Translations under genes and position numbers: made by a program
Shown here: piece after piece, positions 16,776-25,918 of the stretch
Numbering within the stretch: the first letter of the stretch is position 1
Layout of the letters: each line of letters opens with the position of its first letter
DNA from: a bacterium
Lineage (GTDB): Bacteria > UBP18 > UBA7526
Direction of reading: 5' to 3'
Assembly (NCBI GenBank): GCA_030615855.1
Contig: JAUWYL010000001.1
Location: 1 to 64,000, forward strand
DNA: 64,000 bases
The notes under the pieces: model-generated
Databases searched by the model: none
Seen by the model: only the letters and a program-made list of their open reading frames with translations
Told to the model about the DNA's origin: nothing

Positions 16776-17789
16776 GTGGTGCGGATGGCGGATTACTTCA
16801 AGAAGGCTCGAGGAGAAAAGAAAAAAGTTAAGAAAGAGGAGAAGCCCCCTGAGCCTGGGGTGAGCCTGGCCAAAATAGCCAAGGAGAAAGAGCCGGAAGA
16901 AAGACCAGAGACCATATACGAAGAGGCTCTCTCTTTGATAGAGAGGATATTGAAGGAGGCAGAGGAAGGAAGGATTAAGAGCCATCAGGATATCCCTCCT
17001 CTCATAGGGAAGATGGTCAACTCCCTGTCAAAGGGGAATGATGGCCTGGTTCTCTTGGCGAGCGAGAGGGCCACAGAAGAGAACTACCTCTATGCCCACT
17101 CGGTAAATGTCGCCATCCTCTCCATTGAGGTCGGCCTGGGATTGGGCTATGAGAGGGATAAATTGATTGATTTAGGAGTGAGTGCCTTCCTCCATGACGT
17201 GGGGATGGTGAAGGTCATGGAGATCGCTCAATTACGCAGGAGGTTGACGAAAGAGGAGTATGAAGAGATAAAGAAGCATCCTAAGTACGGGAAAGAGATA
17301 TTAGAAAAGATAAGGGAAATCTCAAAGTCAGCCGTAGAGACCGCCTATCGGCAGCATGAAAGGCTCAGGGGGCAGGGATACCCAGAAGGAGTAAAGGAAG
17401 AAGAGGTACACGAATATGCCCAGATAGTAGGCCTGACAGATGTCTATGAGGCATTAACCCACCCCAGGGTCTATCGCAAGAAAATGCCGCCCCATAAGGC
17501 GCTTGAGATCATTATAGATTATAGCGAGGATTTATTCGCTCCCCAGATGGTGAAGGCCCTTGTGGCTCAACTCTCCCTCTATCCTATTGGGAGCTGGGTG
17601 AGACTCAATACTGGAGAAGTGGGGAGGGTGACAGGAGCCAATAAGGACTCCCCTTCCCGACCAATAATAAATATCATTCTTGGTCCGGATGGTGAGAGAT
17701 TGAAAGAGGCCAAGAGACTGAATCTTCTCCAACATCACTACATATCTATTAAGGAGGCTCTTGATGAGGAAGAATTGGAAGAGAAATAG
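16776..17789 (+). CDS. HD-GYP domain protein
   Basis: HSVNVAILSIEVGLGLGY...AFLHDVGMVKVMEIAQLRRRLTKEEYEEIKKHP...QHERLRGQGYPEG; close paralogue of 15204 gene. Confidence 0.9.
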   Translation: MVRMADYFKKARGEKKKVKKEEKPPEPGVSLAKIAKEKEPEERPETIYEEALSLIERILKEAEEGRIKSHQDIPPLIGKMVNSLSKGNDGLVLLASERATEENYLYAHSVNVAILSIEVGLGLGYERDKLIDLGVSAFLHDVGMVKVMEIAQLRRRLTKEEYEEIKKHPKYGKEILEKIREISKSAVETAYRQHERLRGQGYPEGVKEEEVHEYAQIVGLTDVYEALTHPRVYRKKMPPHKALEIIIDYSEDLFAPQMVKALVAQLSLYPIGSWVRLNTGEVGRVTGANKDSPSRPIINIILGPDGERLKEAKRLNLLQHHYISIKEALDEEELEEK

Positions 17790-20205
17790 TCTTGCCTTAG
17801 GAATATTGATCCTATGCCTCATGCTTTCCCTTTCCCTCTTTGCCCAGAAGAAAGAGATTCACCTCATTACGATTGAAGTCCAGGATATGAGGGAGAAGGC
17901 CGTAGTCTCCCTGGGTTCTGACGGAAGGTTAGCACACCGTGCCTTTCAGTTAAAGGACCCTCCCAGGCTGCGCCTCTACCTACCAGAGACCATCCTCACC
18001 TGGGAAGAGAAGGAGATATCCTATAAAGCGGGCCTGGTGAAGAGGATAGAGGCCGAGCAGTATAGTGAAAAGCCCCTCATCGTCAAGGTTGATATCTACC
18101 TTGCCTATCCCACCTCCTATGCCATAGAGGTGGATGAAGAATTGCTCACCTTAGAACTCGACAAGAGAGGGATCTTCACCCCAAAGGAACAGGCGAGAGA
18201 GGCTAAAAGATATTATAAAGAGGGGAAACGCCATTATAAGAGGAGAGAGTTTGAGGAGGCCATCTCAGATTTTGAGAAGGCACTGGACTTCGATCCTAAG
18301 TTAGTGAGAGCGGAGAATTATATCCAGAAGGCAAAGAAAGGGATGAGGGAAGAGGAGAGATTAGAGAGGGAGAGGCTTGAGCAATTGAAAGCCCAGGAGA
18401 TAGGGAAAGCAAAGAAGAGAGAAGAGGAGAGAAGAAGGGAGACCATTAAGAAGCACTATACCTTAGGGAAGGCCTTCTATCAGGAAGGGAAGCTCCAGAA
18501 GGCCATCTCCCAGTGGGATAAAGTACTAGCCCTAAATCCGAAACATAAGGGCGCCCTAAAATATAAAAGGAAGGCAGAGGAGGAATTAAAAAAGGTTATT
18601 GCTAAAAGGGAGGAAGAAAAGAGGAAGGGAAGGATAGCCCGTTATTTTGAAGAGGGGAGGACTTACTATGAGAAGGGTGAGTTTCCCCCCGCCCTGGCTT
18701 CCTTCGAAAAAGTACTAAAACTCGATCCCAAGAATAAAAGAGCCCTGGAATACCGAGAGAGGTGCAAGGTAGCATTGGCCAGAGAGGCTGAGAAGAGGAG
18801 GCTTATTGAGGCCCGTCTCCAGGAGAGGGAAGAGGCCTACTTAGATAAGACGCGAGAGGAGTTGGAAAGGAAGAGGAAGATAGAGGAACTGAAGGCTGCC
18901 CGAAAGGAAGCGAGAGAGATAGAAGAAGTGAAGATTGCCCGAAGAGTAGACGAGGCGCTTGGCTTGGAGGTAGAAGAGATAGAGGTGAGGGAACTCCCCA
19001 AGGAGACCCAGGTAATCATCATCCCTACGGGAAGAGTAGTCTATTCCTCCTTTGAATTGAAGGATCCTCCAAGATTGGTCATCGATATCCCGGATACTAT
19101 TTTGAAGTGGGAGAAGAAAGAAATGAAGGTAGAGAAAGGGGCCATTCAGAGGATAAGGTGTGGCCAGTTCCAGGAGGAGCCTCCCATCAGCCGGGTAGTG
19201 ATAGACTTCAAGGAGCCAGGAGTCGAATATCGGGTGGGGAGAGAAGAGGATAAGATCCTGGTAAGCATCGCCAAGCCTGAGGCTGAGAGGGAAGAGGTGA
19301 GGGAGAGGAGAGAGGAGGTTGTTCTTCCTATAAAGCCCAAAAAGCCTGAGGAATATATTATTGGGATTGGCGACCTGTTGGATATTTCTGTCTGGGGGTA
19401 TGATGAATTAGCCAAGGAGGTCACGGTGCGCTCGGATGGCAAGATATCCTTTCCCCTGATTGGGGATGTTCAGGCAAGCGGCCTCACCCCCAGTCGATTA
19501 GATAAGAAGATAACTAAAGGATTGACTCTCTATGTCAAGGAACCCCAGGTGACGGTCATTGTCAAGGAGGTGGCGGCTGTTCGACCAGAGGTGGTGAAGA
19601 AGAATAAGGTCTTCATCCTAGGTCAGGTTAAGAATCCAGGGATATATAGGTTCGCTGAGGAAGTGAGTTTCACTGAGGCCATCACCTTAGCAGGTGGGGT
19701 GACCGAGGCGGCCTCCTTTGAGAAGGTGACGGTTACCACAAAGGAAGGGAAGGTCATCCCTATCAACCTCAATCGATTACTCATCCAGGGGGATAAGAGT
19801 GAGGATATCATGCTTCAGGATGGGGATACCATATACATCGCAGAGGCCAAGAAGGTTCTCATCTTAGGTGAGGTTAAGAACCCTGGAGCCTATAATCTGC
19901 CTGAGAAGAAGATCGGAGTCTTAGGGGGGATCGTTGGCCTGGCAGGTAGCTATACAGAGGATGCGGTATTGAAGACCGTGGCCCTCTTGAGATGGAGCCC
20001 GGATCGTCCCCAGATGATCCTGGTCGATATGAAAAAGATCCTGCGCAAGGGAGAACTCCAGAGGGATATCACCCTGGAGCCCGGGGATATTATCTTTGTT
20101 CCCACAAGGGTTATTGCCAGCATCAATTATGTGATAAGACAGATCATGCCTTCTTTGAGGGCGGCAGAATGGATGGAGGAGTGGAGGAGATGGCCAGCAG
20201 AATAA
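17764..20205 (+). CDS. AMIN-TPR-AMIN-Wza/SLBB polysaccharide export protein
   Basis: AMIN-like repeats (DPPRLRLYLPETIL; DPPRLVIDIPDTIL), three TPR-like units, YIIGIGDLLDISVWGYDELAKEVTVRSDGKISFPLIGDVQASG, two SLBB segments. Confidence 0.85.
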   Translation: MRKNWKRNSLALGILILCLMLSLSLFAQKKEIHLITIEVQDMREKAVVSLGSDGRLAHRAFQLKDPPRLRLYLPETILTWEEKEISYKAGLVKRIEAEQYSEKPLIVKVDIYLAYPTSYAIEVDEELLTLELDKRGIFTPKEQAREAKRYYKEGKRHYKRREFEEAISDFEKALDFDPKLVRAENYIQKAKKGMREEERLERERLEQLKAQEIGKAKKREEERRRETIKKHYTLGKAFYQEGKLQKAISQWDKVLALNPKHKGALKYKRKAEEELKKVIAKREEEKRKGRIARYFEEGRTYYEKGEFPPALASFEKVLKLDPKNKRALEYRERCKVALAREAEKRRLIEARLQEREEAYLDKTREELERKRKIEELKAARKEAREIEEVKIARRVDEALGLEVEEIEVRELPKETQVIIIPTGRVVYSSFELKDPPRLVIDIPDTILKWEKKEMKVEKGAIQRIRCGQFQEEPPISRVVIDFKEPGVEYRVGREEDKILVSIAKPEAEREEVRERREEVVLPIKPKKPEEYIIGIGDLLDISVWGYDELAKEVTVRSDGKISFPLIGDVQASGLTPSRLDKKITKGLTLYVKEPQVTVIVKEVAAVRPEVVKKNKVFILGQVKNPGIYRFAEEVSFTEAITLAGGVTEAASFEKVTVTTKEGKVIPINLNRLLIQGDKSEDIMLQDGDTIYIAEAKKVLILGEVKNPGAYNLPEKKIGVLGGIVGLAGSYTEDAVLKTVALLRWSPDRPQMILVDMKKILRKGELQRDITLEPGDIIFVPTRVIASINYVIRQIMPSLRAAEWMEEWRRWPAE

Positions 20206-20234
20206 TCTCTGGGAAGTTTTAAAGGAGAAAAAAG

Positions 20235-22139
20235 ATGCCAAGATATGAGATGAGTTTCTACGATTACTGGAGGATTATCAGGAGGAGGCAGTGGGTCATC
20301 ATCCTATCCTTCATCGCTGTCTTGGGAACGACCATAGCCTTCACCCAGATGCAGATCCCCATCTATCGGGCATCAACGACCATCAAGATTGAGGAGCGCA
20401 AGTCAATGGCTGGCTTGCTTGTTGAATTATTAACCTGGGGCCCGGGGGATACCATGGCCACCTCAGCAGAGATAATCAAGAGTAGACCGATAATGGATGA
20501 GGTAGCTAAGAGGATGGGCCTGGTCACTGAGGCTGCTCCCAAGGAGGAGAGAGATAGGATAGCAAGCAGCCTCCAGGGAGCCGTCTCTGTGAAGAGGGAG
20601 GGAATGACCAATATCCTGCGCATCATGGCTACTACAGACAATCCCCAGAAGGCGATCAGGTTAGCAAACACTACAGTAGAGGCCTTCATCGCCTATAATT
20701 TTGAGGAAAGAAGAAAAGATGCTCGGATGGTGCGGAAGTTCATTGAGGAACAGTTAACAGGGGTGGAGATAAAGTTGAAGAATGCGGAGGAGGCATTGAA
20801 GGCCTTTCGGGAGAAGGGAAAGGGCGCCGGGGTTACTGGTGCCCTGACGGCAAGATTCATTGACCTCCGATTCAAGCTCTCCAGTCTCCTGCGTAGATAT
20901 ACTGAGAAGCATCCCGAGGTGATTAAGATAAAGGAAGAGATGGAAACCCTGGGAAAGGAGCTGAAGCTCGCCCCGGCAGAGGAGATAGAACTCACCAGGA
21001 TTATGAGGGAGGTATCGGCCAATGAGAGCCTCTATCTCATGCTCCAGAAGAAATTCAAGGAGGCCCAGATAAGAGAGGCGGAGAAGGTGGGGACGGTGAG
21101 CATTATCGATCAGGCAGTGGGAGCGAGCCTGGTCAGCCCCAATAAGAAGCTCAACTTCGGAGTGGGAGCAGTTATCGGTCTTATGTTAGGCCTCCTCTTA
21201 GCCTTTGTTACTGAGAGTATAGACACCTCAGTGGGGACCATAGAGGAGGTGGAGGCCTATCTCAAGATCCCGGTCTTAGGGGTCATTCCCCACATCCCGG
21301 AAGCACGGGAGGAGGTCCCCTTCTGGAGGAGGCATCGGGTCAAGGTCAAGGAGAAGGGCACCAGGCTCAGGGAGCAGCTCATCGTCCACTGGAATCCAAA
21401 ATCCACAGTCTCTGAGGCCTATCGGAGCCTCCAGACCAATATCGACTTCACCCGGATGGGGAAGAAGGGGGATACCCTGCTCTTCGTAAGCGCCGAGCCG
21501 AGGGAGGGGAAAACTTTAACCGTCTGTAATTGTGCCGTGGCCTTAGCCCAGATGGGGAAGAAGGTGCTCCTCGTAGAGAGCGACCTGCGCCGTCCGGTAC
21601 TCCATCGCATCTTTGGGCTGAAGAAGGAGCCGGGCCTGACAGACATCCTGATAAAGAAACTCAAGGCACAAGAAGCCATAAGGACTACCACGGATATCAT
21701 ATTGGGTGATCTGAAGATGGAGGAGGTATTGAAGACCCCGGGATTGGATAATCTAAGTGTTCTTACTTCAGGACACCTCCCTCCCAATCCCACAGAACTT
21801 CTGGGCTCTCCAGAGATGAGGGAACTGATAAGCGAATTCAAGACGAAGTATGATGTCATCCTCTTCGATTCCTCCCCCATCCTTCCAGTAACGGATGGCA
21901 CCATATTGGGTGCTCAGGTGGATGGGGTGGTCATGGTCTATCAGGTGGGAAGGGCCGCCCGGGGTGCTCTAAGGAGGGCCAAGGTGCAATTGGATAATGC
22001 CAAGGCCCATATCTTGGGCATTGTTCTTAATGATATCCGGGCAGCGGAGATGCGCCTCGCCCCCCACTACTACTACCGCTACCGATACTATGGAGAGAGA
22101 AAAAGAAGGGGCCTCTTCCGGAGGAGAAAGAAGGGCTAA
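20235..22139 (+). CDS. Wzz/Wzc-like chain-length determinant with BY-kinase domain
   Basis: N-terminal Wzz; SAEPREGKTLTVCNCAVALAQMGKKVLLVESDLRRPVLH; C-terminal Tyr cluster YYYRYRYYGE. Confidence 0.9.
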   Translation: MPRYEMSFYDYWRIIRRRQWVIILSFIAVLGTTIAFTQMQIPIYRASTTIKIEERKSMAGLLVELLTWGPGDTMATSAEIIKSRPIMDEVAKRMGLVTEAAPKEERDRIASSLQGAVSVKREGMTNILRIMATTDNPQKAIRLANTTVEAFIAYNFEERRKDARMVRKFIEEQLTGVEIKLKNAEEALKAFREKGKGAGVTGALTARFIDLRFKLSSLLRRYTEKHPEVIKIKEEMETLGKELKLAPAEEIELTRIMREVSANESLYLMLQKKFKEAQIREAEKVGTVSIIDQAVGASLVSPNKKLNFGVGAVIGLMLGLLLAFVTESIDTSVGTIEEVEAYLKIPVLGVIPHIPEAREEVPFWRRHRVKVKEKGTRLREQLIVHWNPKSTVSEAYRSLQTNIDFTRMGKKGDTLLFVSAEPREGKTLTVCNCAVALAQMGKKVLLVESDLRRPVLHRIFGLKKEPGLTDILIKKLKAQEAIRTTTDIILGDLKMEEVLKTPGLDNLSVLTSGHLPPNPTELLGSPEMRELISEFKTKYDVILFDSSPILPVTDGTILGAQVDGVVMVYQVGRAARGALRRAKVQLDNAKAHILGIVLNDIRAAEMRLAPHYYYRYRYYGERKRRGLFRRRKKG

Positions 22140-22205
22140 GTCGCAGGTCGCAGGTCTTTAGGATTTAATATCTGCTCTAGGACCTGGCGACTTTGCGACT
22201 TTTTT
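22140..22205 (+). terminator. Inverted repeat followed by T-tract
   Basis: gtcgcaggtcgcaggtc ... gacctggcgactttgcgac then ttttttt. Confidence 0.5.
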
Positions 22206-22209
22206 TATC

Positions 22210-22412
22210 GTATCGGAATTTGAATAAATTCAATTCCGACCGCCCCTTGCCCTTTCCCGCAAGGGACCCCGCTAGAGGCGGAGTCCCAACGGGACGCGGC
22301 GGGTCAAGGAGCGGGACTGCAATAGGCACAGAGACGATACGACCCAGCCTCTTTGACAAAAGGGGCTGTCCGAAGGAAGATAGAGCACGAGCAAAGCGAG
22401 TGCCTATCTGGT
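22210..22412 (+). ncRNA. Candidate structured intergenic element, copy 2
   Basis: Same hairpins as 14831-14990, with an extended apical stem (cccgcaagggaccccgctagaggcggagtcccaacgggacgcggcggg). Confidence 0.55.
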
Positions 22413-22453
22413 TGAGGGGAAAGAGATTGATTAAAGAACCTGGCCAGATAAAT

Positions 22454-23791
22454 ATGAGGGCGATACTCTTATTCCTGCTCATCATTCTTCTTGCCCTCTT
22501 CATAGGGAGCAATGTCGTCAAACTTCCTCCCAGGATAATGATCGGCCTGGCCTGTGGGGTAATAATAGGCATCATTACCTTAGTGAGGACGGATATCGCC
22601 TTGGGGATCATAATCTTTAGCATGCTCCTATCCCCAGAATTAGCGGTGGCTGGGGTCCCGGGAAGGGCGGTGGTCATTCGGATAGAGGACTTTTTGCTCA
22701 TTGGGGTCATCTTTACCTGGTTGGCGAAGACAGCCATCAATAAGGAGTTAGGGTTATTGGTCCGCACCCCCTTAAACCTACCCATCATTGCTTATATATC
22801 AGTCTGTGTTCTATTTACTTTGAAAGGAGTGATCATCGGAGATGTGGCCTATCCTAAGAAGAGTCTATTCTATCTTCTGAAGTATAGCGAATACTTCCTC
22901 CTTTACTTCCTAGTAGCGAATAATATCAGAACTAAAAAAGAGGTAAAGAACTTTCTCTTCATCTTTTTAATCGTCTGTTTCATCATCTGCCTCTATGGCT
23001 ACTTCCAGATAGCCCAGGGGGTGACCAGGGTCACCGCTCCCTTTGAGGGACCGAAGGGAGAGCCCAATACCTTAGGGGGGTATCTTCTATTTATGTTCGC
23101 CATTGCTTCTGGCCTCACCCTATATAATCCTTCCCGGATGGGTCGCCGCTGGTCAGGGGCCTTGGCCTGCTTCATGATTCCTCCCTTTCTTTTCACTCTA
23201 TCCCGGGGTTCCTTCTTAGCCTTTCCCTTTATGTTCCTCACCCTTATCCTTCTGACCAGAGAGAAGAGGCTCATCCTCACCATAATATTGGTCTCCCTCC
23301 TCATCCTGAGTCCTATTATCCTTCCTCAGTCAGTAAAGGCGCGTATCGTATCTACCTTTAGAGGAGAGGTGCATACCATCGGACCCTTTCAGGCACCACT
23401 GGCTACCTCTGCCGGAGCGAGGGTGGAGAGCTGGAAGTATGTCTTTAGAATATGGAGGGAGCGACCCCTCTCAGGCTATGGGATCACGGGATTAGGCTTC
23501 ATCGATAGCCAATTTATGCGCACCATTGGGGAACTGGGCCTCATTGGATTACTGGTCTTCATCTGGCTATTGGTAGCCATATTTAGAAGTAGCCTGAGAG
23601 TCTATAGGAGAATTGAGGATCGCTTCTCTCAAGGGTTGACCTTAGGCTTCATCTCTGGCTTCATCGGTCTGGTCATCTTATCGATAACAGCCAATGCCTT
23701 CATCATCGTGCGCATTATGGAGCCCTTCTGGTTTATAGCGGCAATAGTCATGATGCTTCCCAAACTGGGAGAAGAAGAACATTTAGTTTAA
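22454..23791 (+). CDS. O-antigen ligase/polymerase family membrane protein (Wzy_C-like)
   Basis: Multi-TM; LSRGSFLAFPFMF and RERPLSGYGITGLGFIDSQFMRTIGELGLIGLLVF; start at 22454 preferred since 22193-22453 spans the repeat element. Confidence 0.8.
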   Translation: MRAILLFLLIILLALFIGSNVVKLPPRIMIGLACGVIIGIITLVRTDIALGIIIFSMLLSPELAVAGVPGRAVVIRIEDFLLIGVIFTWLAKTAINKELGLLVRTPLNLPIIAYISVCVLFTLKGVIIGDVAYPKKSLFYLLKYSEYFLLYFLVANNIRTKKEVKNFLFIFLIVCFIICLYGYFQIAQGVTRVTAPFEGPKGEPNTLGGYLLFMFAIASGLTLYNPSRMGRRWSGALACFMIPPFLFTLSRGSFLAFPFMFLTLILLTREKRLILTIILVSLLILSPIILPQSVKARIVSTFRGEVHTIGPFQAPLATSAGARVESWKYVFRIWRERPLSGYGITGLGFIDSQFMRTIGELGLIGLLVFIWLLVAIFRSSLRVYRRIEDRFSQGLTLGFISGFIGLVILSITANAFIIVRIMEPFWFIAAIVMMLPKLGEEEHLV

Positions 23792-23855
23792 AATTTTAGG
23801 CAATCTATTTAATCTCTTTGCGATTACATCTGCTTAACAATTGATAGACAACATA

Positions 23856-23903
23856 GTAAAATAATTTTTGTAAAAACATTTCTTTTACAAAATTATTTTT
23901 TAC
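23856..23903. terminator. AT-rich long hairpin, possible bidirectional terminator
   Basis: gtaaaataatttttgtaaaa / ttttacaaaattattttttac, ~7 nt loop, one indel. Confidence 0.45.
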
Positions 23904-23923
23904 AAGGTAGTGTTAAAAATCTT

Positions 23924-24325
23924 ATGAAAACCACTGAAGACACAGAATACACTGAAGATAAATACCCACATTCTGAACTGACCGATAAGATAATTAAATG
24001 TGCTATTGATGTGCATAAAACTTTGGGTCCCGGCTTTTTAGAAAGCATCTATGAGAATGCCTTAATTTACGAACTCAGGCAACAGGGATTGAAAGTTGAA
24101 GAACAGAAGTTAGTATCCATACCTTACAAAGAAGTTATCGTGGGTGAACATCGCCTGAATTTACTCGTTGAGGACTCAGTAATAGTTGAAAACAAAACCG
24201 TCAAACAATTCGATGAAATCCATCAGGCGCAAATTTTATCTTACCTAAAGGCAACGGACAAAAGGATCGGTCTTTTGATAAACTTTGCCAAAACTAAGAT
24301 AGAGATAAAAAGAATGATTTTATAA
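23924..24325 (+). CDS. GxxExxY family protein
   Basis: KCAIDVHKTLGPGFLESIYENALIYELRQQGL...IVENKTVKQFDEIHQAQILSYLKATDKRIGLLINF. Confidence 0.9.
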   Translation: MKTTEDTEYTEDKYPHSELTDKIIKCAIDVHKTLGPGFLESIYENALIYELRQQGLKVEEQKLVSIPYKEVIVGEHRLNLLVEDSVIVENKTVKQFDEIHQAQILSYLKATDKRIGLLINFAKTKIEIKRMIL

Positions 24326-24356
24326 TCTTTCAGTGTTTTCAGTGACTTCTGTGGTT
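23929..24356. repeat. Inverted-repeat-bounded GxxExxY cassette
   Basis: aaccactgaagacacagaatacactgaa (23929-23956) vs reverse complement of ttcagtgttttcagtgacttctgtggtt (24329-24356), 24/28. Confidence 0.75.
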
Positions 24357-24398
24357 AAATATTTGACAATACTTTAAAAAAAGAAGGAGGAAAAGAAG

Positions 24399-25730
24399 AT
24401 GAAGAAAAGTATTAAGAGAACTGAGGTCTTGGAAAGAGCGAGGTATGGTTTAATGGTTGTAGGTCTATTTGCGGTGATGGCTCTGGCTTTTTCCACAGGA
24501 ACTTGGGCTGTTGAGTTGACTGCTGATGAGCATACCGTTGCTCTGTGGCACTTTAATGAGGGTTCTGGGAATATTGTCTATGATGAGAGTGGAAATGACA
24601 ACCATGGAACAATTCACGGCGCAACCTGGGCAACAGGTATGTTCGGCCCTGCCCTTCAATTCGATGGTGTGGATGACTATGTTGAAGTTCCTGCTTCAGC
24701 AAGTTTGGATATTACTGATGCGATTACACTTGAAGCGTGGATATATATGACTGGATGGTCCGAAGTAGGTTCTCCCATTCATAATGTTATCCTTGCAAAA
24801 AGGATACGGACAGCTAACTATCAGTATCATGTAAAAAAAGTTACTGGGCAAGAATATGGTTATTTAGGTTGGTATAGCAGTGCTACAAAAGATTCAACAT
24901 CTGGTACAAAGTTATATCTCAATAATTGGTATCACGTTGCTGCTATATTAGACGATACTAATAACATTTTGAAGTTTTATGTTAATGGTCAGTTGAGTTA
25001 TGAAAATGCCGCTTCTACTGTTACTTTATCTACAAATAACGCACCTTTAACAATTGGAACAGATAATTATTTAATAATGACCATGTTTAACGGCACCGTC
25101 GACGAAATTAGGATTTCGAATGTGGCGAGAACGGCAGAAGAGATAGCAGAAAGTGCTTCTCGGAATAAACAGCCGATTGCAGATGCTGGGAATGACCAGG
25201 TCATCTTTATCAACGAGGGGGTTACTCTTGATGGAACCAATTCCTACGATCCAGAGGGAACACCTCTCACTTACACCTGGTATGAAGACGAAGAGATAAT
25301 CGCTACCGAACCAACTGTAACCCTGACTTACACCGAGGCTGATATTGGCATCCATTACTATCAGCTGGTGGTCAACGATGGAGAACTGGATTCCGAACCA
25401 GATACTGTTACCATTGGCGTGGCTGGAGAGGGAAGACCAAAGCCAAATATGACCTTCAGGCTTAAGCATATGAGCATTAATTGGAAAGAGCATCCAAGAC
25501 TGAAGACCCACGGCCGCCTGAGATTTGAGTTAGAATTGCCAGAAGACTATGATTATCAGTCCATGGATCCTGATGCTGAAACGATCATAACAGTTGAGAT
25601 CCCAACACAGGATGGGGAATATGCTGTTGGCCAGGATAGAATAACCTTCAGGGAATACAGAAACTACTGGCTCTACCACCTATTGCCTGCCCATCCCCCA
25701 AAACCACCGAAACCTCACGGTCGGCGCTAA
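24399..25730 (+). CDS. Secreted LamG plus PKD/Ig-like domain protein
   Basis: Signal-like N-terminus; HTVALWHFNEGSGNIVYDESGNDNHGTIHGATWATGMFGPALQFDGVDDYVEV; IADAGNDQVIFINEGVTLDGTNSYDPEGTPLTYTWYEDE. Confidence 0.85.
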   Translation: MKKSIKRTEVLERARYGLMVVGLFAVMALAFSTGTWAVELTADEHTVALWHFNEGSGNIVYDESGNDNHGTIHGATWATGMFGPALQFDGVDDYVEVPASASLDITDAITLEAWIYMTGWSEVGSPIHNVILAKRIRTANYQYHVKKVTGQEYGYLGWYSSATKDSTSGTKLYLNNWYHVAAILDDTNNILKFYVNGQLSYENAASTVTLSTNNAPLTIGTDNYLIMTMFNGTVDEIRISNVARTAEEIAESASRNKQPIADAGNDQVIFINEGVTLDGTNSYDPEGTPLTYTWYEDEEIIATEPTVTLTYTEADIGIHYYQLVVNDGELDSEPDTVTIGVAGEGRPKPNMTFRLKHMSINWKEHPRLKTHGRLRFELELPEDYDYQSMDPDAETIITVEIPTQDGEYAVGQDRITFREYRNYWLYHLLPAHPPKPPKPHGRR

Positions 25731-25740
25731 GATTTCAACG

Positions 25741-25824
25741 GGTTAACCACTAAATAACAGATTACCCGATATCCATTACTCGTAACCCATTACTCGTAAC
25801 TCGTAACTCGTTACCCATTACTTA
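25741..25824. repeat. Short tandem-like repeat, 'attactcgtaac' family
   Basis: tccattactcgtaacccattactcgtaactcgtaactcgttacccattac. Confidence 0.7.
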
Positions 25825-25843
25825 ATCACTTAAAGGAATTGTT

Positions 25844-25912
25844 ATGGATACTGTACACAGGGTAGCAAGGAATACTGGGGTAATTGTTCGTCTATTTTAT
25901 TTAGGAGCCTAA
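25844..25912 (+). pseudogene. 5' remnant of a flippase gene homologous to 30625 gene
   Basis: MDTVHRVARNTGVIVRLFYLGA* vs MGTVHRVAKNTGVVIAGKS at 30625. Confidence 0.75.
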
Positions 25913-25918
25913 AGAGCC

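Noticed and set aside
18837-19442. Long minus-strand ORFs opposite Wza/Wzc-like genes (also 20363-21904, 51730-52296)
   Set aside because: Low-complexity Ser/Leu-rich antisense shadows of well-supported + strand genes
22193-22453. N-terminal extension of the O-antigen ligase-like ORF
   Set aside because: Translation runs through the duplicated structured element; internal ATG at 22454 begins the membrane protein
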